Source: Roseateles_E sp005503085 (GTDB taxonomy: Bacteria > Pseudomonadota > Gammaproteobacteria > Burkholderiales > Burkholderiaceae_C). Taken from it: a stretch of DNA of 19,641 bases. This document shows positions 10,632-17,552 of this stretch, in pieces. Where the stretch lies: positions 1 to 19,641 of the forward strand of contig NZ_JAQOWX010000107.1 of the NCBI RefSeq assembly GCF_028462495.1. Direction: 5' to 3'. The notes beneath the pieces are model-generated. The model was not told where the DNA came from, did no database searches, and saw only the letters and a program-made list of their open reading frames with translations. Both the position numbers and the translations under genes were made by a program. Position 1 is the first letter of the stretch. Each line of letters opens with the position of its first letter.

Positions 10632-12329
10632 TCAGAAGCGCAGCGCGGCGCGCAGATGCAGGTGGTCCTGCGGTGCGCGGCGGGTGGGCAGGTCGCGGTG
10701 GCGGCGGCCCCAGTCGAGGTTGAGGGACAGGCCGGTGCTCAGCGCCAGGCGCAGGCCCAGGCCGCTGGACAGCAGCGGCACACGGCGCTGCTGACCCGGT
10801 TCGGGGTCGATCAGGCTGACGGCGGCGGCGTCGGCGAACAGATGCAGGCCCAGCTCGCTGAAGGGCGGCAGGTTCGCGCCCTCGAAGCTGCGCAGCAGGG
10901 CCGGCGCGTAATTGCGGCTGCGCAGCTCCAGCGAGCCCAGCCAGCCGAAATCGCCGGCGGCCACGCCGTCGTAGTAGCCGCGCACCGTGTCGGCACCGCC
11001 CAGCGAGAACTGCTCCGAGCTCGGCAGCTGCTGGGTGGCCAGCTGGGCGCCGAAGCGCGCCGCCAGCTCGACAGGGCCGAGACGCTGCTGGCCGCGCCAG
11101 TCCAGCTTCAGCGTCGAGAAGCCGCCATCGGCGCCGCGGCGCTTGCAGGCGAACTGGTCGTCGCGCGCGACAGTGCCGTCGGCCAGCTGGCAGTCGATCT
11201 CGCGGTAGAGCAGGCGGCGCAGGCCCAGGGTCGCGGTCAGGCTGAGGTTGTGCTGCGAGGTGGGGCCGAACCAGCTGCCGTTGTAGGCCGCCTGCAGCGG
11301 CATATAGCGCAGCGGGTTGGCGCTCAGCGCGGCGGCACCCGCACCGCGGCCCAGGCTGACGTTCTCCTTCAGGTCCTTGAAGTCCAGGCCCAGGCTGAGG
11401 CTGTGCACCGATTCGGCCAGCGCGCGCGAGATGCTGTAGCGCAGGCCCAAAGTCGTGCCCTTGCCCAGCACATTGACGCCGCCCAGGCTGTCGACATCGC
11501 TGCTGGAGTTCACCGCGGTGAAGGTCAGCGCATCGCCGTCGGCCAGCGGCACGGTGTAGTTCAGCACGGCGACGCGCGACTCACGGCTGGCCATCGGCGC
11601 GCCCATCAGGGTCAGCGCGATCGAATGGTCGCGCTGCAGCAGGTTGTCGTAGCGCAGATGGACGGCGGCGCGCAGCGGATCGGTGTCGGCCGAGGCCGCA
11701 TTGCTGAGTTCGAAGCTGCCCGACAGCGGCAGCTTGTCCTCCACCTTCAGCTCGGCCTCCACCGTGCCCGGCTGGCGGCCCGGCCGCAGCACCGGCTGCA
11801 CGCGCCGCTCCTCGCCACGGCTGACCGAGGCCAGCTGCTGCTGCACGATATTGAAGTTGGGCACCTGGCCGGCCGCCAGCTCGCTGACCGCGGTGCGGAT
11901 GCGGCCCTGGGCGTAGTAGCGCGAGCCGGTCACCGCCAGCCGCTCGACCCGGCCCTCCAGCACCGCCAGCCGCACCACACCCCCCTCGACGCGCTGCTCC
12001 GGCACATCGACAAACACGGTCAGATAGCCGGCCCCCTGATAGACCTTCTCCAGCGCGGCGCGTGCGCCGTCGACATCCACCATGCTGCGGCCCTCGCCCA
12101 GAAAGGGCAGCACCGCCGCCTCGATCTGCACATCGGAAAGCCGGGTGTTGCCTTCGATCTGGAACTCGAGGATGTCAAAGCGCGGGGCCGCTGTCGCATC
12201 GCTCGCAGCGGCGGCCGGCGGCGCGCTCGGCTGGGCCTGCGCGGGCATGGCCGACAGCGCCGCCGCCAGCAGCAGCAAAGACAGGGGGAGCCGCACCTGA
12301 CCGCAGGCGCGGAACGTGAAATTTTCCAT
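10632..12329 (-). CDS. TpsB outer-membrane transporter (ShlB/FhaC-type, POTRA plus beta-barrel)
   Basis: Translocates the TpsA adhesin across the outer membrane. From the ATG at 12329 the product is 565 residues, the usual length. A signal peptide of about 33 residues ends MPAQA. A POTRA_2-type domain follows (FDILEFQIEGNTRLSDVQI onward) and then a second POTRA with a VPNFNIVQQQL stretch. The ShlB-type barrel holds the conserved VRGYYDG of loop L6 near residue 447 and ends in phenylalanine (AALRF), the outer-membrane assembly signal. An in-frame ATG lies 45 bases earlier at 12374, but it sits inside a palindrome and would put 15 polar residues before the signal peptide, so I prefer 12329. tpsA begins 35 bases after the stop, so the two are probably one operon. 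Confidence 0.95.
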   Translation of the reverse strand: MENFTFRACGQVRLPLSLLLLAAALSAMPAQAQPSAPPAAAASDATAAPRFDILEFQIEGNTRLSDVQIEAAVLPFLGEGRSMVDVDGARAALEKVYQGAGYLTVFVDVPEQRVEGGVVRLAVLEGRVERLAVTGSRYYAQGRIRTAVSELAAGQVPNFNIVQQQLASVSRGEERRVQPVLRPGRQPGTVEAELKVEDKLPLSGSFELSNAASADTDPLRAAVHLRYDNLLQRDHSIALTLMGAPMASRESRVAVLNYTVPLADGDALTFTAVNSSSDVDSLGGVNVLGKGTTLGLRYSISRALAESVHSLSLGLDFKDLKENVSLGRGAGAAALSANPLRYMPLQAAYNGSWFGPTSQHNLSLTATLGLRRLLYREIDCQLADGTVARDDQFACKRRGADGGFSTLKLDWRGQQRLGPVELAARFGAQLATQQLPSSEQFSLGGADTVRGYYDGVAAGDFGWLGSLELRSRNYAPALLRSFEGANLPPFSELGLHLFADAAAVSLIDPEPGQQRRVPLLSSGLGLRLALSTGLSLNLDWGRRHRDLPTRRAPQDHLHLRAALRF

Positions 12330-12367
12330 GAACTCAGTGTCCCGGTGACCGGTGAAACGGTGGTGAC

Positions 12368-12395
12368 CCGGCATGGGCCGAACGGCTCATGCCGG
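12368..12395. promoter_or_regulatory. 28-base palindrome upstream of tpsB, candidate operator
   Basis: A dyad with outer arms CCGGCATG/CATGCCGG around GGCCGAACGGCT. Every pair is complementary except one G/T pair. Its centre is about 52 bases before the chosen tpsB start, between that gene and the terminator of the upstream PEP-CTERM gene. The core, CATGGGCCGAACGGCTCATG (12372-12391), recurs twice upstream of the EpsA-type regulator gene. Size and symmetry suit a dimeric LuxR/NarL-type regulator; binding is inferred. Confidence 0.6.
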
Positions 12396-12421
12396 ACGGG
12401 GCGGGTGACAAATCTATGGAA

Positions 12422-12457
12422 CAAAAGCGCGCACGCCGCCCCATCCAGGGCGGCGTG
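12422..12457 (-). terminator. Hairpin terminator after the second PEP-CTERM gene
   Basis: A perfect 10-base-pair stem (CACGCCGCCC with GGGCGGCGTG, 12432-12457) with a 6-base loop. On the minus strand it is followed, after five bases, by TTTTGT. It lies 33 bases beyond the stop of the PEP-CTERM gene and before tpsB, so tpsB probably has its own promoter in 12330-12430. The U-tract is short, so termination may be incomplete. Confidence 0.6.
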
Positions 12458-12489
12458 TCTTCAGCAAGGGCTGCAGGGGCGGCGACGAC

Positions 12490-13689
12490 TCAGCGGCTGT
12501 TGCGCCGCGCGCGCCAACCCAGGGCCGCCAGGCCCAGGCCCAGCATCAGCCAGCTCGACGGCTCGGGCACGGCCGACACGGCGTTGCCCGGCACGAAGCC
12601 CCCCGGCGTCCAGCCGGCGAACTCGCCCAGCGGCGCGGTGATGAAGCGGATACCGCCAACGCCGGCGGCAAAGTCGGTGCGCGCGCGGCGCTGCATGCCC
12701 AGCACCGTGCTGACCTGGGTCACCGCCGCTTCCATCGTGAAGCTGAGGATGTATTCGCCATTGCCATTGATGGCCAGGCCCCAGTAGCCGTCATGGCCGG
12801 CGTTGTCGAATTCGTCGACGAGGATGGGCGCGGAGGCCTGATCACTGGTCGATGTCAGGTAGTAGAACCACGAGGAGTGGTAGGACTTCGTGCCGGTCTG
12901 CGGATTGGTGGTGCTGACCGGGTTCAGGAAGTTGGCCGCGTCGGCCAGCTTACCTCCACCAATGCCTCCACTGAGGTTGCCCCAGTAAGCCTCCGTGCCT
13001 TCAAAGTCGACACTGGATCCATTGACCGCATAGTCGAAGTTCAATTTGGAATCGAGCCCAGCAACAGCATGGCTGTTGTAGGGGTTGGAGAACGATCCCC
13101 CAGCGCCAGCGCCTCGATTCAGGGGCTCAACTACCGTATTGATGTAATTCGACACTGCATCCGAGAAGCCCTGATTCTTTGTGCCTTTCAAGAGGCTCCA
13201 CTCGGGGTTGGTGACCCCAGCCGCAGACAAATGCCGCAGTGTGCTGAAGGCATACATCTCATTGGGTTCGATTCCAAAACCCGTTACCGACGTTGCGATC
13301 ACGCCCCATTGCTGGTTGTCGCTGTTTGTCGACACCTCGGTAAAAGCCTTGAATGCGGCGTCGTTGTTGATGTTGATCGGGTCAAAGAACTTCTGGTAGC
13401 CAGCATCCTGCTGGGCGTAGGTGAAGAAGTTACCTGTCTGGTCCTGCCCCTCCAGATAAGGCTTGGCCTTGGTCCCCAGATCCTTGCTGTAAATGGCCTT
13501 GGCCACCGGATCCCAGATAAACAGGGTCAGTTCCGGGAAGCCGAATCTCGGATTCGCAGCATCCCCGTCCGGGATCCAGTCCGGGTGACCGGGGTCGATC
13601 GCCGCGCCGGCAAGGCCCGCCGTCATCAGGCCGCCGCACAGCGCCAACAGCTTGGCTTTGTGGGAGAGGTTGAACGGGCGCAGCTTCAT
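12490..13689 (-). CDS. PEP-CTERM sorting-domain protein (larger paralogue)
   Basis: Exported protein of 399 residues expected to be processed by an exosortase and released or attached at the cell surface. An N-terminal signal sequence contains LLALCGGLMTAGLAGAA. The C-terminus has the full tripartite sorting signal: VPEPSSW, a hydrophobic helix (LMLGLGLAALGW) and RARR. The middle region matches the other PEP-CTERM protein of this window in order (EL.LF, KDLG, GNF, W.V, GFG.EP.E), so the two are paralogues. I chose the ATG at 13689 because AGAG lies 8 bases upstream; an ATG at 13695 and a GTG at 13698 are alternatives. The central part (about 12940-13470) is visibly richer in A/T than its neighbours. 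The passenger function is unknown. Confidence 0.9.
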   Translation of the reverse strand: MKLRPFNLSHKAKLLALCGGLMTAGLAGAAIDPGHPDWIPDGDAANPRFGFPELTLFIWDPVAKAIYSKDLGTKAKPYLEGQDQTGNFFTYAQQDAGYQKFFDPININNDAAFKAFTEVSTNSDNQQWGVIATSVTGFGIEPNEMYAFSTLRHLSAAGVTNPEWSLLKGTKNQGFSDAVSNYINTVVEPLNRGAGAGGSFSNPYNSHAVAGLDSKLNFDYAVNGSSVDFEGTEAYWGNLSGGIGGGKLADAANFLNPVSTTNPQTGTKSYHSSWFYYLTSTSDQASAPILVDEFDNAGHDGYWGLAINGNGEYILSFTMEAAVTQVSTVLGMQRRARTDFAAGVGGIRFITAPLGEFAGWTPGGFVPGNAVSAVPEPSSWLMLGLGLAALGWRARRNSR

Positions 13690-13756
13690 ATCCATCACTC
13701 TTTCGGTTTCGTTGCCGGTTTGACTAGACCCCTTGTGGGCCTACGGAAATTCGAGA

Positions 13757-13789
13757 GCGTCCGGGAGAGCTATATACCCTCCCGGACGC
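13757..13789. terminator. Strong hairpin with 11-base-pair stem between the PstS-like and PEP-CTERM genes
   Basis: GCGTCCGGGAG pairs perfectly with CTCCCGGACGC around an 11-base loop containing TATATA. It lies 80 bases after the stop of the PstS-like gene and 68 bases before the start of the PEP-CTERM gene. There is no clear T-run on the minus strand (TCTCGAATTT follows), so it may end or stabilise the upstream transcript rather than act as a standard terminator. Confidence 0.45.
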
Positions 13790-13868
13790 CGGCTTCGCCT
13801 TTGACTTCACCGGCTCAGCCTCTTGCGAAGTCCAAGCTGGCAGCAGGCTAGGCCTAGGTCATATCAAA

Positions 13869-15357
13869 TCACTTGAACATACGCACCGGGGTGCAGGTCT
13901 TGGCAGCGGTACGAGCGGTGTGAGCGGTGAAGCTGCGCACCGATTCCGGCAGATCCGCCCAGGCGGTACCGGCCGGGATCGTGTCGGGCGTGGCGACCAG
14001 GCCGGCTTGCAGGTCCGGGTCCAGCTGGGCCAGCACGCTGGCCTTGCCGATATTGGCGCGCAGATTCTTCAGGAACTCCAGCTTGTCGCCGGCCGGGGCG
14101 TTGGCGCCGGTCTTGGCCCATTGCATCGTGGACTCGGTGACGAACTCGTAGCTGCCGTTGATCACGTTCTCGCGCTCGGGGGCCACGCCGCTGAGCTTGA
14201 CGAAGCGATAGCCCTTGTCGCCACCGTTGGCGCGCGGGTTGTTCTCGCGGCCGATCACGCCCAGCGCGAAGGCGCCGCCAGCGGCGTTCTCGGCCGTCGT
14301 GCCCAGGCAGGTCTCGACGTTGCCGGTGCCGGCACCGGCCACCACGGTCAGCGCGCCGGTCGCAGAAATCGCGCCACCGCCTTGGATCGAGGGAATGTAG
14401 GCCGACGGACCACCGCAGGGGTTGTTGGCGAAGAAGGCATTGGACGCGGCCTGGGTGCCCGAGCCGGCGGTGCGGCGGCAGACGTTGATCTTCTTGTTGT
14501 TGATGTTGGCTTCGACCGAGGCCGGGATCAGCAGGTTCCAGCCCTTCTTCGAAGCGGCGCTGCTGCCGAGCAGCTGGCCGGTCAAGGCGCCGCGCACAAA
14601 GGTGGTGGGGATGCTGGGCTGCTTGGCGGCGGACTCGTCGATGTCGGTGGCGCTCACTTCGACCAGGCCCTGGGCCTTTTGCAGGGCCAGGTAGAGCTTC
14701 TTGTTGACGGCCACGCCGAACACGTTCTGCACAAAGCCGGCGGAGTCGAGGTTGTCGACCGAGCGGCCGGCACCCGCGTTGATACCGGCTTCCAGCAGGG
14801 CCGGCTCGACATCGGACAGGCCGGCGTCGGCCAGGGCACCCACGGTGGTGGCGCAATAGAAGGAGGGGGTCTGGATGTCGGCGGTCGGCGAGGCGTTGGC
14901 GGTGGCCACGCAGGAAGCGTCGACCAGCATCTGGGCCTGGTTCGCGTCAGCGGTGATGATGGGGCCGACGCCCTGGCCGGAACCGCCAGCATCGCGCTTG
15001 NTTCGCGTCAGCGGTGATGATGGGGCCGACGCCCTGGCCGGAACCGCCAGCATCGCGCTTGGTCACCAGCACGGCGGTACCGGCGGGCCAATTGCCGACC
15101 TGCGCCTTCAGGCGGAAGGAGTAGGCGCGGTTGTTGGCGCCGGTGGCGTCGTTGAAGAACACATCGAACGTGGCCGGGTCGGCGATTTCCTGCATATAGC
15201 CACCCAGGGCCAGGCGCAGCGCGGAGGCGCCGACGATGCGGACTTCCTTCAGCGTGCCGGCGGTGCGCTCGGCGACGATCTGGGCGGGGGTCAGGGCGTG
15301 GGCCGAGCCCAGGGCGGCCAGCGAGGCCAAGGCGATGACGGTGTTGCGGATCTTCAT
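13869..15357 (-). CDS. Secreted PstS-like (periplasmic binding protein-type) protein, frame broken by an assembly duplication
   Basis: As given, the frame breaks at the N at 15001. Bases 14941-15000 and 15002-15061 are identical, and dropping 61 bases gives one frame of 475 residues (1428 bases including stop). The start at 15357 is set by a signal peptide (MKIRNTVIALASLAALGSAHA) and GGAAG-like GGAAGT about ten bases upstream. Two stretches, KRDAGGSGQGVG and CRRTAGSGTQAASNAFF, resemble the Gly/Ser-rich ligand-contact loops of PstS-type phosphate-binding proteins, so a periplasmic or extracellular solute-binding fold is likely. There are cysteines in several pairs and a C-terminal CTPVRMFK. 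No transporter genes are beside it; it sits between two PEP-CTERM genes. The ligand is unknown, and the family call is moderate. Confidence 0.75.
14941..15061. repeat. Identical 60-base direct duplication around a single N (assembly join)
   Basis: Bases 14941-15000 and 15002-15061 are the same 60 bases, separated by one N. Removing one copy and the N restores the surrounding reading frame exactly. This is the signature of two contig ends that overlapped but were scaffolded instead of merged, not of a biological repeat. Confidence 0.95.
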
Positions 15358-15479
15358 GATGGTGTTACTTCCAAAAATGAGGAATTCGGACAGAGCTCCG
15401 CCCACGGCACCCATCTTTTGGAGTGGGCGCCGGGAACGAGGACTCTCTTGCTTGCTACTTACTCAGCGATCAGGCCGTC

Positions 15480-16229
15480 TCAGGACTGGCGGCGACGGAC
15501 CATGAAGCCGACGGCGCACAGGCCGGCCAGCAGCAGGGCATAGGTGCTCGGCTCGGGAACAGGGGCGGTAACGGCGGCGATGCTCGTGCCGTTGAAGCTC
15601 ACCTCGGTGCTGGCGTTGACATACGGCGAGGCCAGGACCAGGGAACTGCCATTGTCGTTAGACGAAGTCAGATAGGCCATCTTCAGGGTCTCGTTGACTG
15701 AGCCCACTTGGTTGTAGAAACCGGCCAAGTTGATATAACCAGCCAGATAGCCATCGCTGCCGGCGGCTTGGGCCAATTCGATGTTGTCAGCACCGATGCC
15801 GGTGTTGGTGGCGATGTCGTCGCTGGTGACAAAAATGCTGGCCAGATTGTTCACGGCATCGTTGAAGACCTGATTGTTAATGCCGTTGGCGGCTTGACCG
15901 GCACCGACCGTCGTGAACAGATTGATCTCGCCCGGCTCGAAGCCGAAGCCGAGCGGGTTGGCGGCCAGCACGGTCCACTTGGTATCGCTGCCACCGAAGG
16001 CAACGAACTTGTCCCACTCGGCGCCTTGCACCGAGAAGTTGAAGTTGCCGTTGGACTGGAAGGCGTTGGCGGTAACGCCCAGGTCCTTCAGGAAAGAGCC
16101 CTTGGAGTTGGTGGCGATGAACACCAGTTCGGCTTCGCCGAAGCTGCCGGTCTGGCCGGTCTGGATCTCGGCGAAGGCGGAGCCGGTGGTGGCCAGCAGG
16201 GCGGCCAGGGCGATGGTCTTGAATTTCAT
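15480..16229 (-). CDS. PEP-CTERM sorting-domain protein (smaller paralogue)
   Basis: Exported protein of 249 residues. It has a clean signal peptide (MKFKTIALAALLATTGSAFA) and a C-terminal exosortase signal: VPEPSTYALLL, a hydrophobic helix, and the basic tail VRRRQS. The start at 16229 is supported by GGAG seven bases upstream. The mature part (ELVFIATNSKGSFLKDLG, GNFNFSVQGAEWDKF, TKWTVLAANPLGFGFEPGE) aligns segment by segment with the first 150 residues of the larger PEP-CTERM protein at 12490-13689. It is followed by the PstS-like gene after about 120 bases. The stretch 15406-15431 between them holds an imperfect 8-base stem without a T-run. The passenger function is unknown; surface or matrix display is the family expectation. 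Confidence 0.92.
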   Translation of the reverse strand: MKFKTIALAALLATTGSAFAEIQTGQTGSFGEAELVFIATNSKGSFLKDLGVTANAFQSNGNFNFSVQGAEWDKFVAFGGSDTKWTVLAANPLGFGFEPGEINLFTTVGAGQAANGINNQVFNDAVNNLASIFVTSDDIATNTGIGADNIELAQAAGSDGYLAGYINLAGFYNQVGSVNETLKMAYLTSSNDNGSSLVLASPYVNASTEVSFNGTSIAAVTAPVPEPSTYALLLAGLCAVGFMVRRRQS

Positions 16230-16513
16230 GTGTTTTCTCCGATTGGAAAAAGAAAAAGGCAGGTTGATGAGTTGTGCTCGTTGGTTCACTGGTGCCTGGA
16301 TAAGCGGAGCCCGTGGCGAACTCCTCCCTCTATCCGCAGCTGCGCCTGGGTTGCCGCTGCCGGGGCGCAGCGTGGGAGCACTGCGCCGGGAGGCGGCCTT
16401 GGGCGTTTGGGTCGCTGGGGCCGACCCTGGCTTAAAGAACGACTATCTGTCCTTTCGACAGCTCGCACTTTCGCAGCCCAAGGTGACAGGCGTTGCGGCG
16501 AACGTGATGCAGT
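16230..16513 (-). promoter_or_regulatory. 284-base intergenic region upstream of the smaller PEP-CTERM gene
   Basis: The presumed promoter region of the PEP-CTERM gene starting at 16229. It contains a short dyad CTGTC-CTTTC-GACAG (16449-16463) and two CTTTCG repeats. I could not assign -35/-10 or sigma-54 elements with confidence. No convincing gene is seen here; the short open frames are Arg/Pro-rich and lack ribosome sites. Confidence 0.4.
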
Positions 16514-17374
16514 TCACAGACCTTTCGGACTATGGTCGGCCGCTTCGAGCACGGGAAAACCCTGGGGCGGCCGGTGGGCCAGCAGGTTCAGCGTCATCGC
16601 GCAGGCCACGGCCTGGGCGCGGTTGCTGGCATTGAGCTTGCGCAGGATCTTCTGCACATGGTTCTTCACCGTCAGCGCGCTGATGCCCAGACCCTCGCCG
16701 ATCTGCTGATTGTTCTTGCCCTCGCGCAGCCAGCTCAGGATCTGGCGCTCGCGCTCGGTGATGCCGGTCGGGTGGCTGCTGCGCGGCGTCATCGCCGAGG
16801 GCAGCGGGCTGAGGTCGTGCTCGACGTTCTGCACCCGCTGCCAGGTGGCGTGAATATGCGGCAGCAGCAGCTCCAGATGACGGCATTGCGCCGGCGTGGC
16901 CGGGGCGCCAACGCGGGCGAACACATAGAAGCCCTCGATCTCGCTGGGCCGCTGCGGCCGCGACAGCCCGTGCAGCAGCACATCGCCGACGCCCGCCTCG
17001 ACCAGGGCCAGCGCATCGGGCGTTGCGCCGCCCTCGGCCTCGACGCTGGTGCAGACCGGCCGGCCGCGCGCCTGCAGCCACATCAGTTGCAGGCGCTGCA
17101 TCAGCGCGCTGCCGCTGCGGGTCAGCTCGGTAAGCAGCGGCTCGGGCAGCGGCACGGTGTTGAAGACATCGAACACCAGCTCGCGCGCCGCGCGCTGGTA
17201 GGCGCCGCAGATCGCCAGCTGATGCGGCAGCAGCGGCTGCAGATGGCTCTGCATCCAGACAAAGAACTGATAGCGCCGCCTCACCTCCAGCGCAGAATCA
17301 GCCGCACGCATCAAGGCCTCGGCCTTCAGACTCTCCTGCGACATCGGGATGTCGCTCGGGTCATGGTTGTTCAT
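16514..17374 (-). CDS. epsA: LuxR-family regulator, EpsA type (PEP-CTERM/exosortase-associated)
   Basis: Transcription regulator of 286 residues. The C-terminal GerE/LuxR helix-turn-helix spans about residues 205-258 (ITERERQILSWL, then LGISALTVKNHVQKILRKLN, then NRAQAVA). The N-terminal half has the features I recall for EpsA: an EVRRRYQFFVWMQSHLQ.LLPH stretch near the start, GFYVFAR in the middle and LELLLPHIHATWQRV before the DNA-binding part. It has no receiver domain, so it is not a two-component regulator. In related bacteria EpsA is linked to exopolysaccharide and PEP-CTERM loci, which fits the PEP-CTERM genes next door. The start at 17374 lacks a clear ribosome site; an ATG at 17344 is possible. 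Two dyad sites lie upstream, suggesting autoregulation. Confidence 0.85.
   Translation of the reverse strand: MNNHDPSDIPMSQESLKAEALMRAADSALEVRRRYQFFVWMQSHLQPLLPHQLAICGAYQRAARELVFDVFNTVPLPEPLLTELTRSGSALMQRLQLMWLQARGRPVCTSVEAEGGATPDALALVEAGVGDVLLHGLSRPQRPSEIEGFYVFARVGAPATPAQCRHLELLLPHIHATWQRVQNVEHDLSPLPSAMTPRSSHPTGITERERQILSWLREGKNNQQIGEGLGISALTVKNHVQKILRKLNASNRAQAVACAMTLNLLAHRPPQGFPVLEAADHSPKGL
16515..16534. promoter_or_regulatory. Weak fourth copy of the dyad motif
   Basis: On the minus strand this reads CATAGTCCGAAAGGTCTGTG. It agrees at 15 of 20 positions with the copy at 17494-17513. It overlaps the last codons of the EpsA-type gene and lies about 290 bases upstream of the smaller PEP-CTERM gene. 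That level of match could be chance. Confidence 0.3.
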
Positions 17375-17493
17375 GGGGACAGGGACGCGGTTGACAACAG
17401 GGCAGACCACGAGCCCGCTTTTGGGGCCCGCCGCTCTGAATGTTGCGCAATGTAAAGAGCGCTGATGACCTTCTGTTGAAGGAATTGCCGGCG

Positions 17494-17513
17494 CATAGAC
17501 CGTTCGGCTCATG
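17494..17513. promoter_or_regulatory. Dyad motif copy proximal to the EpsA-type gene
   Basis: On the minus strand this reads CATGAGCCGAACGGTCTATG, sharing the CATGRGCCGAACGG core with the sites at 12372 and 17527. Its centre is about 130 bases before the proposed start at 17374. It pairs with the 17527 copy as an inverted repeat, centre-to-centre distance 33 bases, or about three helical turns. Confidence 0.55.
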
Positions 17514-17526
17514 GTGCCGGCGCCGG

Positions 17527-17546
17527 CATGGGCCGAACGCCTCATT
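17527..17546. promoter_or_regulatory. Dyad motif copy distal to the EpsA-type gene
   Basis: On the plus strand this reads CATGGGCCGAACGCCTCATT, seven bases beyond the end of the secretin gene. With flanks CCGGCATGGGCCGAACG.CTCAT it matches the tpsB-upstream palindrome at 21 of 22 positions. Together with the 17494 copy it can form a long hairpin in the secretin transcript, but no T-run follows on that strand. Confidence 0.55.
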
Positions 17547-17552
17547 CCCGTC

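Noticed and set aside
12329..12374. Earlier ATG at 12374 as the tpsB start
   Set aside because: It lies within the palindrome shared with the EpsA-type promoter and would add polar residues before an otherwise normal signal peptide.
10656..12641. Plus-strand open frame opposite tpsB
   Set aside because: It is antisense to a well-supported TpsB with POTRA domains, VRGYY and terminal phenylalanine, and has no recognisable feature of its own.
12793..13851. Plus-strand open frame of about 350 codons opposite the larger PEP-CTERM gene
   Set aside because: It begins inside the PEP-CTERM coding region, has no ribosome site or signal, and the minus strand has both signal peptide and PEP-CTERM sorting motif.
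13848..13857. 10-base palindrome CTAGGCCTAG just after the PstS-like stop
   Set aside because: Short, without T-run and without another copy nearby; too weak to call a site.
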